A stretch of DNA of 64,000 nt from Bacillus pseudomycoides. GTDB taxonomy: Bacteria; Bacillota; Bacilli; Bacillales; Bacillaceae_G. Below, piece after piece: positions 13,128 to 26,328 of the stretch. The notes under the pieces were generated by a model. The model was not told the origin of the DNA. It ran no database searches and saw nothing but the letters and a program-made list of their open reading frames with translations. The stretch lies in the NCBI RefSeq assembly GCF_022811845.1, contig NZ_CP064266.1, positions 1,736,001 through 1,800,000 on the forward strand, written 5' to 3'. A program made the position numbers and the translations under genes. Positions within the stretch are counted from its first letter, which is position 1, and each line of letters begins with the position of its first letter.

Positions 13128-13613
13128 ATGAAATCACTAGTTGGAATCATAATGGGAAGCACGTCAGACTGGGAAACAATGAAATATGCTTGTGACATTT
13201 TAGATGAATTACACATTCCGTATGAGAAGAAAGTTGTATCCGCTCATCGGACTCCAGATTATATGTTTGAATATGCAGAAACAGCTCGTGAACGTGGATT
13301 AAAAGTTATTATTGCTGGAGCTGGAGGAGCCGCTCATTTACCAGGGATGGTTGCAGCGAAGACAAATCTTCCTGTAATCGGTGTTCCTGTTCAATCAAAA
13401 GCGTTAAATGGTTTAGATTCGTTACTGTCTATCGTTCAGATGCCAGGAGGAGTTCCAGTTGCAACGGTTGCGATTGGTAAGGCTGGTGCAACAAATGCAG
13501 GACTACTTGCAGCACAAATACTTGGATCATTTCATGATGACATACATGATGCATTAGAATTGAGACGAGAAGCAATTGAGAAAAATGTGCGTGAAGGTAG
13601 TGAGCTGATATGA
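13128..13613 (+). CDS. purE: N5-carboxyaminoimidazole ribonucleotide mutase
   Basis: PurE (class I) converts N5-CAIR to CAIR in IMP synthesis. The 161-residue protein starts [13 protein letters not shown], the nucleotide-binding loop of the family, and has the SAHRTP motif and [13 protein letters not shown]. The start is ATG 13128, preceded by GGGGG, directly after the riboswitch terminator. It overlaps purK by four bases (ATGA). Confidence 0.97.
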   Translation: MKSLVGIIMGSTSDWETMKYACDILDELHIPYEKKVVSAHRTPDYMFEYAETARERGLKVIIAGAGGAAHLPGMVAAKTNLPVIGVPVQSKALNGLDSLLSIVQMPGGVPVATVAIGKAGATNAGLLAAQILGSFHDDIHDALELRREAIEKNVREGSELI

Positions 13614-14761
13614 CAAGAATCATTTTACCGGGAAAAACAATTGGAATCATTGGTGGTGGCCAGCTTGGAAGAATGATGGCGCTAGCAGCGAAAGAAATGG
13701 GTTATAAGATTGCTGTACTAGATCCGGCAAAACATTCACCATGTGCACAAGTTGCTGATATTGAAATTGTTGCAGCATATGATGATTTGAAAGCGATTCA
13801 GCATTTAGCGGAAATAAGCGATGTTATCACATATGAATTTGAAAATATTGATTATAGATGTTTACAATGGCTCGAAAAACATGCGTATTTGCCACAAGGT
13901 AGTCAGTTATTAAATAAAACGCAAAATCGTTTTACAGAAAAGAATGCAATCGTAAGTGTTGGCTTACCAGTCGCACCATATAGACTCGTGCAGAAGCAAG
14001 ATGAACTTTTAGAAGCAATTACGGAACTTTCCTTTCCTTGTGTGTTAAAAACAACAACAGGGGGATATGACGGGAAAGGGCAAGTTGTTTTAAGAAGCGA
14101 AGCCGATGTTGAAAGAGCGAGGGAGCTTGTGAGTCAAGCTGAATGCATTTTAGAAAAATGGGTGCCATTTGAAAAAGAAATATCAGTTATTGTAACTCGC
14201 AGTGTCAGTGGTGAAACGAAGGTGTTTCCAGTTGCTGAAAATATTCACGTGAATAACATCTTACATGAATCTATCGTACCAGCCCGCATTACAGAAGAAC
14301 TTTCACAAAAAGGAATCGAATATGCGCAGGTACTTGCGGATGAACTTCAGCTTGTGGGAACACTGGCGGTAGAGATGTTTGCTACGGCAGATGGTGAGAT
14401 TTATATTAATGAATTAGCACCAAGACCTCACAATTCAGGACATTATACAATCGATGCATGTGAAACAAGTCAATTTGGGCAACATATTCGAGCAATCTGT
14501 AATTTACCTCTAGGAGAAACAAATTTGTTAAAACCAGTTGTCATGGTAAACATTTTAGGCGAACATATAGAAGGGGTCCTAAAGCAAGTGAATAGATTAA
14601 CCGGGTGCTATTTACACTTGTATGGAAAAGAAGAAGCAAAGCCGCAGCGTAAAATGGGGCATGTAAATATTTTAAATGAAAATATTGAAGTTGCTTTAGA
14701 AAAAGCGCAGGGTTTGCATATTTGGGGCCATCAAGAACAACTTTTGGAGGGAAAAAGATGA
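13610..14761 (+). CDS. purK: N5-carboxyaminoimidazole ribonucleotide synthase
   Basis: PurK uses ATP and bicarbonate to carboxylate AIR. It is a 383-residue ATP-grasp enzyme: [13 protein letters not shown] at the N-terminus, [12 protein letters not shown] in the ATP-grasp lid and [18 protein letters not shown] in the catalytic region. It is coupled to purE and to purB by four-base ATGA overlaps at both ends. Confidence 0.97.
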   Translation: MTRIILPGKTIGIIGGGQLGRMMALAAKEMGYKIAVLDPAKHSPCAQVADIEIVAAYDDLKAIQHLAEISDVITYEFENIDYRCLQWLEKHAYLPQGSQLLNKTQNRFTEKNAIVSVGLPVAPYRLVQKQDELLEAITELSFPCVLKTTTGGYDGKGQVVLRSEADVERARELVSQAECILEKWVPFEKEISVIVTRSVSGETKVFPVAENIHVNNILHESIVPARITEELSQKGIEYAQVLADELQLVGTLAVEMFATADGEIYINELAPRPHNSGHYTIDACETSQFGQHIRAICNLPLGETNLLKPVVMVNILGEHIEGVLKQVNRLTGCYLHLYGKEEAKPQRKMGHVNILNENIEVALEKAQGLHIWGHQEQLLEGKR

Positions 14762-16059
14762 TTAGTCGTTATACACGCCCTGAGATGGGTGCGATTTGGA
14801 CGGAAGAAAACAAATTTAAAGCATGGTTAGAAGTTGAAATTTTGGCATGTGAAGCATGGGCTGAACTTGGTGATATCCCAAAAGAAGATGTGAAAAAAAT
14901 TCGTGAACATGCATCATTCGATATGGAGCGTATTTATGAGATTGAAAAAGAAACACGTCATGATGTAGTTGCTTTCACTCGTGCTGTATCAGAAACACCA
15001 GCATTAGGTGAAGAACGCAAATGGGTTCATTATGGTCTAACATCTACAGACGTAGTAGATACAGCTTTATCTTATATCTTAAAACAAGCAAATGACATTT
15101 TACTAAACGACTTAGAAAATTTTATTACTATTTTAGCTAACAAAGCAAAAGAGCATAAGTACACAATTATGATGGGAAGAACGCACGGTGTTCATGCAGA
15201 ACCAACAACATTTGGCTTAAAACTTGGTCTTTGGTATGAAGAAATGAAACGTAACTTAGAACGTTTTAAACAAGCAGCTGATACAGTTCGCGTTGGTAAA
15301 TTGTCTGGTGCAGTTGGTACATACGCGAACATTAATCCATTCGTAGAAAAATATGTTTGTGAAAACTTAGGGTTAGAAGCAGCTCCGATTTCAACACAAA
15401 CATTGCAACGTGATCGTCATGCACATTACATGTCAACACTTGCATTAATCGCAACATCAATTGAGAAGATGGCGGTTGAAATTCGCGGTTTACAAAAGAG
15501 TGAAACACGTGAAGTGGAAGAGTCATTTGCGAAAGGACAAAAAGGTTCTTCTGCAATGCCACATAAACGAAATCCAATCGGTTCTGAAAATATGACTGGT
15601 TTAGCTCGTGTTATCCGTGGTTATATGATGACATCTTACGAGAATGTGCCATTATGGCATGAACGTGACATCTCACATTCTTCTGCAGAACGTATTATCT
15701 TACCAGATGTAACAATCGCATTAAACTACATGTTAAATCGCTTTGGTAATATCGTGAAAAACTTAACGGTATTCCCAGAAAACATGAAGCGCAATATGCA
15801 AAGAACATACGGTTTAATTTACTCTCAACGCGTAATGCTTACGCTAATCGATAAAGGTATGGTACGTGAAGAAGCTTACGATATCGTACAGCCTAAAGCG
15901 ATGGAAGCTTGGGAGACACAAGTACAATTTAAAGAGCTTGTAGAAGCAGATGAGCGTATTACAAGCAAGTTAACACAAGAAGAAATCAACGAGTGCTTCA
16001 ACTATGAGCATCACCTGCAACACGTTGATACAATCTTTGAACGTCTTGGATTAAACTAA
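14758..16059 (+). CDS. purB: Adenylosuccinate lyase
   Basis: PurB catalyses two fumarate-releasing steps, SAICAR to AICAR and adenylosuccinate to AMP. The 433-residue protein has [23 protein letters not shown] and the flexible signature loop [19 protein letters not shown] 14758 has GGAGGGAAAA just upstream and overlaps the purK stop. Confidence 0.98.
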   Translation: MISRYTRPEMGAIWTEENKFKAWLEVEILACEAWAELGDIPKEDVKKIREHASFDMERIYEIEKETRHDVVAFTRAVSETPALGEERKWVHYGLTSTDVVDTALSYILKQANDILLNDLENFITILANKAKEHKYTIMMGRTHGVHAEPTTFGLKLGLWYEEMKRNLERFKQAADTVRVGKLSGAVGTYANINPFVEKYVCENLGLEAAPISTQTLQRDRHAHYMSTLALIATSIEKMAVEIRGLQKSETREVEESFAKGQKGSSAMPHKRNPIGSENMTGLARVIRGYMMTSYENVPLWHERDISHSSAERIILPDVTIALNYMLNRFGNIVKNLTVFPENMKRNMQRTYGLIYSQRVMLTLIDKGMVREEAYDIVQPKAMEAWETQVQFKELVEADERITSKLTQEEINECFNYEHHLQHVDTIFERLGLN

Positions 16060-16073
16060 GCTGAGAATTTTAT

Positions 16074-16107
16074 ATGGCACAGAATAGAGTCATTCTGTGC
16101 CATTCTT
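16074..16107 (+). terminator. Intra-operon hairpin between purB and purC
   Basis: A perfect 12-bp stem (ATGGCACAGAAT / ATTCTGTGCCAT) with a six-base loop and a weak T-rich tail (TCTTTAT). It may be a partial terminator or mRNA processing/stability element within the pur operon. Confidence 0.6.
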
Positions 16108-16153
16108 TATAAATACACTATTCATATTTTTCAAACTACAGGGGGCTTGCGAA

Positions 16154-16873
16154 ATGCAAAAGCTAGAATTGCTGTATGAAGGTAAGGCAAAAAGAATTTA
16201 TCGTACAGAAGCAGCAGATATGGTTTGGGTAGAGTACAAAGATAGTGCTACTGCTTTCAATGGGGAGAAAAAAGCGACGATTACAGGAAAAGGTCGTCTG
16301 AACAATGAGATTACAACTCTTTTATTCAGAAAGTTACAAGAAGTAGGAATTAAAACACATTTTGTTGAGAAGCTGTCAGATACAGAACAACTTGTGAAGA
16401 AGGTAAGTATTATTCCATTAGAAGTCGTCACAAGAAACGTAATTGCAGGAAGTCTTTCAAAACGATTAGGAATGGAAGAAGGAACTGTACTTGCAGCACC
16501 AATCGTAGAATTTTACTACAAAGATGATGATTTAGGAGATCCGCTTGTAACAGAAGATCATATTCGTGTGTTAAACGTTGCAACGCCAGAGCAAGTAAGT
16601 ATATTACGAGAAAAAGCTCTACAAATCAATCAAGTATTGATTGAGCACTTCGCAAGCTGTCGTGTAAGATTAGTAGATTTTAAATTAGAGTTTGGTGTAA
16701 CGGAAGAAGGCGAAATCGTATTAGCCGATGAAATTTCACCAGATACTTGCCGTTTATGGGATGAAGAGAGCAATGAGAAATTTGATAAAGATGTATTCCG
16801 CCGTGATTTAGGGAATTTAACAGAGGCATATGAAGAAATTTTAAAACGTTTAGGGGGAGCTTCACATGTATAA
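16154..16873 (+). CDS. purC: Phosphoribosylaminoimidazole-succinocarboxamide synthase
   Basis: PurC (SAICAR synthetase) joins aspartate to CAIR with ATP. The 239-residue protein has LLYEGKAKRIY, the SVIPLEVVTRN-like segment (IIPLEVVTRNVIAGS) and ADEISPDTCRLWD. Start ATG 16154 follows GGGGGC at a normal spacing; an earlier in-frame start at 16097 would add a hydrophobic stretch foreign to the family. It overlaps purS by eight bases. Confidence 0.98.
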   Translation: MQKLELLYEGKAKRIYRTEAADMVWVEYKDSATAFNGEKKATITGKGRLNNEITTLLFRKLQEVGIKTHFVEKLSDTEQLVKKVSIIPLEVVTRNVIAGSLSKRLGMEEGTVLAAPIVEFYYKDDDLGDPLVTEDHIRVLNVATPEQVSILREKALQINQVLIEHFASCRVRLVDFKLEFGVTEEGEIVLADEISPDTCRLWDEESNEKFDKDVFRRDLGNLTEAYEEILKRLGGASHV

Positions 16874-17120
16874 AGTTAAGGTATATGTAACATTAAGAGA
16901 GAGCGTATTAGATCCACAAGGAACAGCAGTGAAAGGTGCTCTTCACAGTCTTTCCTTCACAGAAGTACAAGATGTCCGCATCGGTAAATATATGGAGTTA
17001 ACAATCGATAAATCAGTAACTGATCTGGATAGCAAGGTAAAAGAAATGTGTGAAAAGCTATTAGCGAACGTAGTAATGGAAGATTTCCGTTACGAAGTTG
17101 AGGAGGTTGTCGCACAGTGA
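16866..17120 (+). CDS. purS: FGAM synthase subunit PurS
   Basis: An 84-residue subunit that bridges PurQ and small PurL in the formylglycinamidine ribonucleotide synthase complex. Family features are the N-terminal [16 protein letters not shown] and a C-terminal [10 protein letters not shown]. It overlaps purC upstream and shares GTGA with purQ downstream. Confidence 0.96.
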   Translation: MYKVKVYVTLRESVLDPQGTAVKGALHSLSFTEVQDVRIGKYMELTIDKSVTDLDSKVKEMCEKLLANVVMEDFRYEVEEVVAQ

Positions 17121-17800
17121 AATTTGCCGTAATCGTTTTTCCAGGTTCGAACTGTGATGTTGATATGTTTCATGCAATTAAAGATGAGCTTGGCGAAGAA
17201 GTAGACTACGTTTGGCATGATGCAGAGAATTTAGATGAATATGATGCAATCCTATTACCAGGAGGTTTCTCTTACGGGGATTACCTTCGCTGCGGTGCCA
17301 TTTCTCGATTTGCTAATGCAATGAAAGCAGTGCAAAAAGCTGCTGAGCAAGGAAAGCCGATTTTAGGTGTATGTAATGGATTCCAAATTTTAGTTGAATC
17401 AGGATTGCTACCAGGTGCATTAATGCGAAATGAAAACTTGAAGTTTATGTGCCGTACAGTTCAGTTACGTGTGGAAAATAATGAAACAATGTTTACGTCA
17501 CAATATGAAAAAGGTGAAGTGATCGATATTCCAATCGCACATGGCGAAGGAAATTACTACTGCGATGAAGCAACTCTTAAAGAATTAGAAGAAAAGAACC
17601 AAATTGCATTCCGTTATGTAGACAATCCAAACGGAAGCGTTTCAGATATTGCAGGTATTGTAAATGAAAAAGGAAATGTACTTGGCATGATGCCACATCC
17701 AGAGCGTGCTGTGAGTGAATTGCTTGGCGGCGCTGAAGGGTTAAAAGTCTTTCAATCTATTTTGAAACATTGGAGGGAAACATATGTCGTTAATGCTTGA
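17117..17800 (+). CDS. purQ: FGAM synthase, glutaminase subunit PurQ
   Basis: A 227-residue class I glutamine amidotransferase supplying ammonia to PurL. It shows FPGSNCDVD, the nucleophile elbow GVCNGFQ and a C-terminal HPERA with the catalytic His and Glu. The start is GTG 17117, overlapping the purS stop. It overlaps the purL start by 17 bases. Confidence 0.97.
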   Translation: MKFAVIVFPGSNCDVDMFHAIKDELGEEVDYVWHDAENLDEYDAILLPGGFSYGDYLRCGAISRFANAMKAVQKAAEQGKPILGVCNGFQILVESGLLPGALMRNENLKFMCRTVQLRVENNETMFTSQYEKGEVIDIPIAHGEGNYYCDEATLKELEEKNQIAFRYVDNPNGSVSDIAGIVNEKGNVLGMMPHPERAVSELLGGAEGLKVFQSILKHWRETYVVNA

Positions 17801-20003
17801 ACCAAATCCAACACAAATTAAAGAAGAACGTATATATGCGGAAATGGGGCTAACAGACGAAGAGTTTGCCATGGTTGAAAAGATTTTAGGTCGTTTGCCG
17901 AACTACACAGAAACAGGTCTTTTCTCTGTTATGTGGTCAGAGCACTGTAGTTATAAAAACTCAAAACCGGTTCTTCGTAAGTTTCCAACAACAGGAGAGC
18001 GTGTACTACAAGGACCTGGAGAAGGTGCAGGAATTGTAGATATCGGTGATAACCAAGCGGTTGTATTTAAAATGGAAAGTCATAATCACCCTTCAGCAAT
18101 TGAGCCATATCAAGGCGCGGCAACGGGTGTTGGTGGTATTATTCGCGATGTATTCTCTATGGGAGCACGTCCAGTAGCATTATTAAACTCACTTCGCTTC
18201 GGTGAACTACAATCACCACGCGTAAAATATTTATTTGAAGAAGTAGTTGCAGGAATTGCAGGATACGGTAACTGCATCGGTATTCCAACTGTGGGCGGAG
18301 AAGTACAGTTTGATCCGTGTTACGAAGGAAACCCACTTGTAAATGCAATGTGCGTTGGTTTAATTAATCATGAAGATATTAAAAAAGGGCAAGCGCACGG
18401 TGCTGGTAATACGGTTATGTACGTAGGTGCTTCAACAGGACGCGACGGTATTCACGGTGCAACTTTCGCATCGGAAGAACTATCTGAGAGTTCAGAAGCA
18501 AAACGCCCAGCAGTACAAGTAGGCGATCCATTTATGGAGAAACTTCTTATTGAAGCATGCCTAGAGCTGATCCAATCTGATGCTCTTGTTGGAATTCAAG
18601 ATATGGGAGCTGCAGGTTTAACATCATCTTCTGCGGAAATGGCAAGTAAAGCAGGAATGGGTATCGAAATGTATTTAGACGATGTACCACAGCGTGAAAC
18701 AGGTATGACGCCATATGAAATGATGTTATCTGAATCGCAAGAACGTATGTTGATTGTGGTGAAAAAAGGTAGAGAGCAAGAGATTGTAGATTTATTTGAA
18801 AAGTACGGACTTGCGGCAGTCACGATGGGAAAAGTAACTGAAGATAAAATGCTTCGCTTATTCCATAAAGGTGAAATGGTAGCAGAAGTACCTGCGGATG
18901 CATTAGCAGAAGAAGCACCAATTTATCATAAGCATTCAAAAGAAGCAGCTTACTTTAAAGAGTTCCAAGAAATGAAGATGGAAACACCGAAAGTAGATAA
19001 CAATAAAGAGACATTACTAGCTCTATTACAACAACCAACGATTGCAAGTAAAGAGTGGGTATATGATCAATATGATTATCAAGTGCGCACAAGCACAGTC
19101 GTTACACCTGGATCAGATGCGGCAGTTGTACGTGTACGTGGTACAGAGAAAGCATTAGCAATGACAACAGACTGTAACTCTCGCTACATTTACTTAGATC
19201 CTGAAATGGGCGGTAAGATTGCAGTAGCAGAAGCAGCGCGTAATATCGTATGTTCTGGCGGAGAACCACTTGCAATCACAGATTGCTTAAACTTTGGTAA
19301 CCCGGAAAAGCCAGAGATTTTCTGGCAAATTGAGAAGTCAGTAGATGGTATGAGTGAAGCTTGTCGTACACTACAAACTCCAGTTATCGGCGGAAACGTA
19401 TCAATGTACAACGAACGTAGCGGTGAAGCTGTATATCCAACACCGACTGTTGGTATGGTAGGTCTTGTTCATGACTTAAAACATGTAACAACACAAGAAT
19501 TTAAGCAAGCTGGTGACCTAATTTATGTAATTGGTGAAACGAAAGCTGAATTTGGCGGAAGTGAATTGCAAAAGATGGTATACGGTAAAATCTTTGGACA
19601 ATCACCAAGCATCGATTTAGAAGTAGAATTAAAACGCCAAAAGCAATTACTAGAAGCAATTCAAGCAGGACTTGTTCAATCTGCACATGATGTTGCAGAA
19701 GGCGGATTGGCAGTTGCAATTTCTGAAAGTGCAATCGGTGCTAAAGGCTTAGGTGCTACCGTGAAATTAGCTGGGGAAGCAATAGCGGCATTATTCGCAG
19801 AATCACAATCTCGTTTTGTTGTAACAGTAAAACGTGAACAGCAAGAAGCGTTTGAGAAATCAGTAGAAGCAATTCAAGTTGGAGAAGTCACAAATACAAA
19901 TGAAGTAACCATTCATAATGAAGAAAATGAAGTATTACTTACAGCAAATGTTGATGAAATGAGAAAGGCTTGGAAAGGGGCAATCCCATGCTTGCTGAAA
20001 TAA
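17784..20003 (+). CDS. purL: FGAM synthase, synthetase subunit PurL
   Basis: A 739-residue small-type PurL that converts FGAR to FGAM with ammonia from PurQ. Typical motifs are [51 protein letters not shown] and a second AIRS-like half ([20 protein letters not shown]). Size and the presence of separate purS and purQ fit the Gram-positive arrangement. It overlaps purF by 16 bases. Confidence 0.98.
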   Translation: MSLMLEPNPTQIKEERIYAEMGLTDEEFAMVEKILGRLPNYTETGLFSVMWSEHCSYKNSKPVLRKFPTTGERVLQGPGEGAGIVDIGDNQAVVFKMESHNHPSAIEPYQGAATGVGGIIRDVFSMGARPVALLNSLRFGELQSPRVKYLFEEVVAGIAGYGNCIGIPTVGGEVQFDPCYEGNPLVNAMCVGLINHEDIKKGQAHGAGNTVMYVGASTGRDGIHGATFASEELSESSEAKRPAVQVGDPFMEKLLIEACLELIQSDALVGIQDMGAAGLTSSSAEMASKAGMGIEMYLDDVPQRETGMTPYEMMLSESQERMLIVVKKGREQEIVDLFEKYGLAAVTMGKVTEDKMLRLFHKGEMVAEVPADALAEEAPIYHKHSKEAAYFKEFQEMKMETPKVDNNKETLLALLQQPTIASKEWVYDQYDYQVRTSTVVTPGSDAAVVRVRGTEKALAMTTDCNSRYIYLDPEMGGKIAVAEAARNIVCSGGEPLAITDCLNFGNPEKPEIFWQIEKSVDGMSEACRTLQTPVIGGNVSMYNERSGEAVYPTPTVGMVGLVHDLKHVTTQEFKQAGDLIYVIGETKAEFGGSELQKMVYGKIFGQSPSIDLEVELKRQKQLLEAIQAGLVQSAHDVAEGGLAVAISESAIGAKGLGATVKLAGEAIAALFAESQSRFVVTVKREQQEAFEKSVEAIQVGEVTNTNEVTIHNEENEVLLTANVDEMRKAWKGAIPCLLK

Positions 20004-21403
20004 AGGGGTTAAATGAAGAATGTGGCGTTTTCGGAATTTGGGGGCATGAAAATGCAGCACAAGTTACGTACTACGGATTGCATAGTTTGCAGCACCGTGG
20101 ACAAGAAGGCGCGGGCATTGTTGTCAATAACGGGGAGAAAATTGTTGGCCATAAGGGGTTAGGTTTAGTATCAGAAGTGTTTTCAAGAGGTGAGCTAGAA
20201 GGCTTAAATGGAAAATCAGCAATTGGACACGTGCGCTATGCGACAGCAGGCGGAAGTGAAGTAGCAAATGTGCAACCATTACTATTCCGTTTCTCTGATC
20301 ATAGTATGGCGTTAGCTCACAACGGAAATTTAATTAACGCAAAAATGCTTCGCCGTGAATTAGAGGCAGAAGGAAGTATTTTTCAAACAAGTTCAGATAC
20401 AGAAGTACTGCTTCATTTAATTAAACGCAATACAAAAGGTTCACTAATCGAGAGCGTAAAAGATGCTTTGAACAAAGTAAAAGGCGCATTTGCGTATCTT
20501 TTACTAACAGGAAACGAAATGATTGTTGCACTAGATCCGAATGGATTCCGACCACTTTCAATTGGGAAAATGGGAGATGCGTATGTCGTAGCATCTGAAA
20601 CATGTGCTTTTGATGTAGTTGGTGCAACATACATTCGTGATGTAGAACCTGGAGAACTACTTATCATTAATGATGAGGGGATTCAAGTAGATCGTTTTAC
20701 AAACGAAGTAGATCATGCAATTTGTAGTATGGAATACATTTACTTTGCTCGTCCAGATTCTAATATTGCTGGCATTAACGTTCATGCAGCACGTAAAAAT
20801 ATGGGAAAACGTTTAGCGATGGAAGCTCCAATTGAAGCAGATGTTGTAACAGGTGTTCCAGACTCTAGTATTTCGGCAGCGATCGGTTATGCAGAAGCAA
20901 CAGGAATTCCATACGAATTAGGATTAATTAAAAATCGTTACGTTGGTCGTACCTTTATCCAACCTTCTCAAGAATTGCGTGAGCAAGGGGTAAAAATGAA
21001 GCTTTCAGCAGTACGAGGCGTGGTTGAAGGAAAGCGTGTTGTAATGATTGACGATTCCATTGTACGAGGAACAACAAGTAAACGTATTGTGCGCATGCTT
21101 CGTGAGGCAGGAGCGACAGAAGTACATGTGAGAATTGCTTCTCCGCCACTTAAGTATCCATGTTTCTATGGAATTGATATTCAAACGAGAAAAGAATTAA
21201 TTGCAGCAAATAACTCTGTAGAAGAAATACGTCAAATCATCGGTGCAGATTCTTTAACATTTTTAAGTGAAGATGGCTTAGTAGATGCAATTGGACGTCC
21301 ATATGAAGGGAAATACGGCGGCTTATGTATGGCTTACTTTAATGGAGATTATCCAACAGCTCTTTATGATTATGAGCAAGAGCTTTTAGAAAGTATGAAA
21401 TAA
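19988..21403 (+). CDS. purF: Amidophosphoribosyltransferase
   Basis: PurF makes phosphoribosylamine, the first committed step. The 471-residue protein starts with an 11-residue propeptide before Cys12 (EECGVFG), the N-terminal nucleophile after cleavage. It has HRGQEGAGI in the glutaminase domain, [14 protein letters not shown] as the PRPP loop, and cysteines ([15 protein letters not shown]) consistent with the Bacillus iron-sulfur type. ATG 19988 lies inside the end of purL. Confidence 0.97.
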   Translation: MLAEIKGLNEECGVFGIWGHENAAQVTYYGLHSLQHRGQEGAGIVVNNGEKIVGHKGLGLVSEVFSRGELEGLNGKSAIGHVRYATAGGSEVANVQPLLFRFSDHSMALAHNGNLINAKMLRRELEAEGSIFQTSSDTEVLLHLIKRNTKGSLIESVKDALNKVKGAFAYLLLTGNEMIVALDPNGFRPLSIGKMGDAYVVASETCAFDVVGATYIRDVEPGELLIINDEGIQVDRFTNEVDHAICSMEYIYFARPDSNIAGINVHAARKNMGKRLAMEAPIEADVVTGVPDSSISAAIGYAEATGIPYELGLIKNRYVGRTFIQPSQELREQGVKMKLSAVRGVVEGKRVVMIDDSIVRGTTSKRIVRMLREAGATEVHVRIASPPLKYPCFYGIDIQTRKELIAANNSVEEIRQIIGADSLTFLSEDGLVDAIGRPYEGKYGGLCMAYFNGDYPTALYDYEQELLESMK

Positions 21404-21413
21404 AAAGGCGAGA

Positions 21414-21448
21414 AGCTTCTACTTCATTTTAAGTAGAAGCTAGCTTTT
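21414..21448 (+). terminator. Intra-operon hairpin between purF and purM
   Basis: The stem AGCTTCTACTT / AAGTAGAAGCT with a six-base loop, then AGCTTTTTCC. It is a plausible partial terminator inside the pur operon, in a 116-base gap, and could lower expression of purM onwards. Confidence 0.6.
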
Positions 21449-21519
21449 TCCTAAAACATACTCTATAAAGAGAGTGCCCGCTTGGGTGGGAGAAATTAAA
21501 AGACGAGGTGTAAAAAACG

Positions 21520-22560
21520 ATGGCGAATGCATATAAGCAAGCAGGAGTAGATATTGAAGCTGGATATGAAGCGGTATCTCGCATGAAAAAACACGTACAA
21601 ACAACAATGAGAAAAGAAGTACTAGGCGGTCTTGGCGGTTTTGGAGGTATGTTTGATCTATCAAAATTTGCATTAGAAGAACCTGTATTAGTATCTGGAA
21701 CAGACGGCGTGGGTACAAAATTAATGCTCGCTTTTATGATGGATAAACATGACACAATTGGTATTGATGCAGTAGCGATGTGTGTAAATGATATTGTTGT
21801 CCAAGGGGCAGAACCGCTTTTCTTCCTTGATTACATTGCTTGCGGTAAAGCAGAACCTAGTAAAATTGAAAACATCGTCAAAGGTATATCAGAAGGTTGT
21901 CGCCAAGCTGGCTGTGCGCTAATTGGCGGAGAAACAGCTGAGATGCCAGGTATGTATTCCACTGAAGAGTATGACTTAGCTGGTTTTACTGTTGGAATTG
22001 TTGATAAAAAGAAAATTGTAACAGGTCAGTCTATTGAAGCTGGTCATGCATTAATTGGTTTAGCATCTAGTGGTATTCATAGTAACGGGTATTCTTTAGT
22101 ACGAAAAGTGTTATTGGAAGACGGACAGCTATCTTTAGATCGTATACAGGGTCGCTTAGAACTACCTCTTGGTGAAGAACTATTAAAACCGACGAAAATT
22201 TATGTCAAACCTATTTTAGAACTATTGAAAAAGTATGAAGTGTATGGCATGGCACATATTACAGGTGGCGGCTTTATTGAAAATATTCCACGCATGTTGC
22301 CGGAAGGAATCGGTGCAGAAATTGAACTAGGTTCTTGGCAAGTTCAACCGATTTTTAGCTTGCTTCAAGAGGTTGGAGAATTAGAAGAAAAAGAAATGTT
22401 CAATATTTTTAACATGGGTATTGGTATGGTAGTTGCAGTAAAAGAAGAAGATGCAAAAGATGTTGTTCAACTTCTTGCAGAACAAGGAGAAAAAGCACAT
22501 ATTATTGGACGTACTGTGAAAGGATCAGGTGTTACTTTTAATGGAGGCGCAGAACTATGA
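21520..22560 (+). CDS. purM: Phosphoribosylformylglycinamidine cyclo-ligase (AIR synthase)
   Basis: A 346-residue AIR synthetase acting on FGAM with ATP. It shows the family motifs [32 protein letters not shown] and [11 protein letters not shown]. It starts after GACGAGGTG and overlaps purN by ATGA. It is the first gene after the purF hairpin. Confidence 0.97.
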   Translation: MANAYKQAGVDIEAGYEAVSRMKKHVQTTMRKEVLGGLGGFGGMFDLSKFALEEPVLVSGTDGVGTKLMLAFMMDKHDTIGIDAVAMCVNDIVVQGAEPLFFLDYIACGKAEPSKIENIVKGISEGCRQAGCALIGGETAEMPGMYSTEEYDLAGFTVGIVDKKKIVTGQSIEAGHALIGLASSGIHSNGYSLVRKVLLEDGQLSLDRIQGRLELPLGEELLKPTKIYVKPILELLKKYEVYGMAHITGGGFIENIPRMLPEGIGAEIELGSWQVQPIFSLLQEVGELEEKEMFNIFNMGIGMVVAVKEEDAKDVVQLLAEQGEKAHIIGRTVKGSGVTFNGGAEL

Positions 22561-23144
22561 GTAGATTGGCGGTCTTTGCCTCTGGAAGCGGCTCTAACTT
22601 CCAAGCACTAATTAATGCAGTGGAAGAAAAAAGATTACATGCTGAAATTAGTTTGCTAGTATGTGATCAACCTGAGGCACGTGTTATCGGACGAGCGCAT
22701 TATCATCATGTTCCATGCTTTGCTTTTTCAGCGAAAGAATATGAATCAAAAGAAGTATTTGAAAATGAGATATTAAAAAAACTGCGAGAATACGAGATTG
22801 ATTGTGTTATTTTGGCAGGATATATGCGTCTTATCGGATCAACATTATTAGAAGCCTATGGTGGGAAAATCATTAACATTCATCCATCATTATTACCGAG
22901 TTTTCCAGGGAAAGATGCTGTTGGTCAAGCATTAGAAGCGGGTGTGAAAGTAACTGGTGTGACAATTCATTATGTAGATGCAGGGATGGATACAGGACCA
23001 ATTATCGCACAAGAAGCAGTAACAGTTTCTGAAACGGATACGAGAGAGAGTTTACAAAAGAAAATTCAGCAAGTTGAACATAGATTGTACGTAGATACGG
23101 TGAACGAAATCGTTCAATTTATAGAAGAGCCAACTGTTAAATAA
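22557..23144 (+). CDS. purN: Phosphoribosylglycinamide formyltransferase
   Basis: A 195-residue folate-dependent GAR transformylase. It has the N-terminal [12 protein letters not shown], the catalytic [12 protein letters not shown] (Asn, His) and [19 protein letters not shown] (Asp). It is translationally coupled to purM and ends 24 bases before purH. Confidence 0.97.
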   Translation: MSRLAVFASGSGSNFQALINAVEEKRLHAEISLLVCDQPEARVIGRAHYHHVPCFAFSAKEYESKEVFENEILKKLREYEIDCVILAGYMRLIGSTLLEAYGGKIINIHPSLLPSFPGKDAVGQALEAGVKVTGVTIHYVDAGMDTGPIIAQEAVTVSETDTRESLQKKIQQVEHRLYVDTVNEIVQFIEEPTVK

Positions 23145-23168
23145 CATTCAACTAGGGGTGAAGGATAA

Positions 23169-24704
23169 ATGAAAAAGCGTGCATTAGTAAGTGTTTCGAA
23201 TAAAACAGGCGTTGTAGAATTTGTTAAAGGATTACTTGAACAAGGGATTGAAGTTATTTCAACAGGCGGAACGAAAAGATTATTAGAAGAAAACGGCTTA
23301 CAAGTCATCGGGATTTCTGAAGTAACAGGTTTCCCAGAAATTATGGATGGACGTGTGAAAACATTACATCCAAACATCCATGGTGGTTTACTTGCAGTAC
23401 GTGATAATCAAACGCATGTGGCGCAGATGAATGAATTAGGCATTCAGCCAATCGACTTTGTTGTTGTAAACTTATACCCATTTAAAGAAACAGTTGCTAA
23501 ACCTGATGTGACATTTGCTGATGCAATTGAAAATATTGATATCGGTGGTCCAACAATGATTCGTTCAGCTGCGAAAAATCATAAATTTGTATCAGTAATC
23601 GTTGATCCAACAGATTATGATGTTGTACTAGCTGAGTTAAAAGAAAACGGTGAAGTTACAGACGAAACAAAACGTAAATTAGCAGCAAAAGTATTCCGCC
23701 ATACAGCGGCATATGATGCATTAATTTCAAACTATTTAACTGAACAAATGGGAGAAGAAAGCCCAGAAACATTAACAGTAACATTCGAGAAAAACCAAGA
23801 CTTACGTTACGGAGAAAACCCACATCAAAAAGCAACATTCTATAAAGCACCATTTGCAGCAACTTCTTCTGTTGCATATGCAGAGCAGTTACATGGAAAA
23901 GAGCTATCTTACAACAATATCAATGACGCAGATGCAGCGCTTAGCATCGTGAAAGAATTTACAGAACCAGCAGTGGTAGCAGTAAAACATATGAACCCAT
24001 GCGGAGTTGGTGTTGGTACTGATATTCATGAAGCATATACACGTGCTTACGAAGCAGATCCAGTATCAATCTTTGGTGGCATTATTGCAGCGAATCGTGA
24101 AATTGATAAAGCTACAGCAGAAAAATTACATGGAATTTTCTTAGAAATTATTATTGCACCTTCCTTCTCAGAGGAAGCATTAGAAGTGTTGCAAAGTAAG
24201 AAAAACTTACGTCTTTTAACTGTAAATATTGAAAAAGCAGTAAATGCAAGTAAAAAATTAACTTCTGTACAAGGTGGCCTTCTTGTTCAAGAAGAAGATA
24301 CGCTAGCGCTAGATGAAGATGCAATTACAGTTCCAACAAAACGTGAACCAACAGAGCAAGAATGGACCGATTTAAAACTAGCTTGGAAAGTTGTCAAACA
24401 CGTAAAATCAAATGCAATTGTTTTAGCAAAAGATAATATGACAATTGGAGTTGGAGCTGGACAAATGAACCGCGTTGGCTCAGCGAAAATTGCTATTACA
24501 CAAGCTGCTGATAAAGCACAAGGTAGTGCGCTTGCATCTGATGCATTTTTCCCAATGCCAGATACAGTAGAAGAGGCTGCTAAAGCAGGGATTACAGCAA
24601 TCATTCAACCAGGCGGATCGATTCGTGATGAAGATTCTATTAAAAAAGCTGATGAATTTGGCATTACTATGGTGTTCACTGGCGTACGTCATTTCAAACA
24701 TTAA
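23169..24704 (+). CDS. purH: Bifunctional AICAR transformylase / IMP cyclohydrolase
   Basis: A 511-residue enzyme for the last two steps to IMP. The N-terminal MGS-like domain ([23 protein letters not shown]) carries cyclohydrolase. The C-terminal domain ([33 protein letters not shown]) carries formyl transfer. It is the last gene before the 199-bp repeat that separates purD. Confidence 0.98.
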   Translation: MKKRALVSVSNKTGVVEFVKGLLEQGIEVISTGGTKRLLEENGLQVIGISEVTGFPEIMDGRVKTLHPNIHGGLLAVRDNQTHVAQMNELGIQPIDFVVVNLYPFKETVAKPDVTFADAIENIDIGGPTMIRSAAKNHKFVSVIVDPTDYDVVLAELKENGEVTDETKRKLAAKVFRHTAAYDALISNYLTEQMGEESPETLTVTFEKNQDLRYGENPHQKATFYKAPFAATSSVAYAEQLHGKELSYNNINDADAALSIVKEFTEPAVVAVKHMNPCGVGVGTDIHEAYTRAYEADPVSIFGGIIAANREIDKATAEKLHGIFLEIIIAPSFSEEALEVLQSKKNLRLLTVNIEKAVNASKKLTSVQGGLLVQEEDTLALDEDAITVPTKREPTEQEWTDLKLAWKVVKHVKSNAIVLAKDNMTIGVGAGQMNRVGSAKIAITQAADKAQGSALASDAFFPMPDTVEEAAKAGITAIIQPGGSIRDEDSIKKADEFGITMVFTGVRHFKH

Positions 24705-24710
24705 TAGGGG

Positions 24711-24909
24711 AAGTTTAAAAAGTCCGGTCAAGATAACCTTCGCATTTCTTCGTTGCATTGCCAGTCCGGTGCTCATGTAGTATAAGCTACACTCCATGTC
24801 CTCCTGGCAGCTGCGCCTCGAACTGCTCGGTTCTCTTGATCCTCCTTTTTAAACTTATATTGTTAGAAGAAGTTCAAAAAGTCCGGCCAAGATAACCTTC
24901 TTTTTGAAC
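24711..24909 (+). repeat. 199-bp interspersed repeat, copy A (nested hairpins)
   Basis: Copy A of an element repeated at 38629-38827 with the same length and about 90 % identity by eye. It consists of a long inverted-repeat unit, GTTTAAAAAG...CTTTTTAAAC (24713-24854), and a 38-base unit GTTCAAAAAG...CTTTTTGAAC (24872-24909). The short unit looks like the long one with its middle deleted: both begin AAAAGTCCGG(T/C)CAAGATAACCTTC. No open frame is conserved. It may belong to the Bacillus cereus bcr repeats, but I cannot assign a family number. Confidence 0.88.
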
Positions 24910-24976
24910 ATGAACGAATAGAAACAAAATAGGAGCATTGCTCCTATTTTGTACTTATTTGAATAATGGAGGATAA

Positions 24977-26244
<1,268 letters not shown>

Positions 26245-26245
<1 letters not shown>

Positions 26246-26278
26246 AAGCTAACATATTTTATGTTAGCTTCTTTTTTT
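26245..26278 (+). terminator. Terminator after purD
   Basis: The stem GAAGCTAACAT / ATGTTAGCTTC followed by seven T, overlapping the end of purD. It closes the purine operon. Confidence 0.93.
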
Positions 26279-26328
26279 GTTTAGTAGTTTTTATGAAAAA
26301 AGCAATTTCTAATAATAAAAGTAGTATG

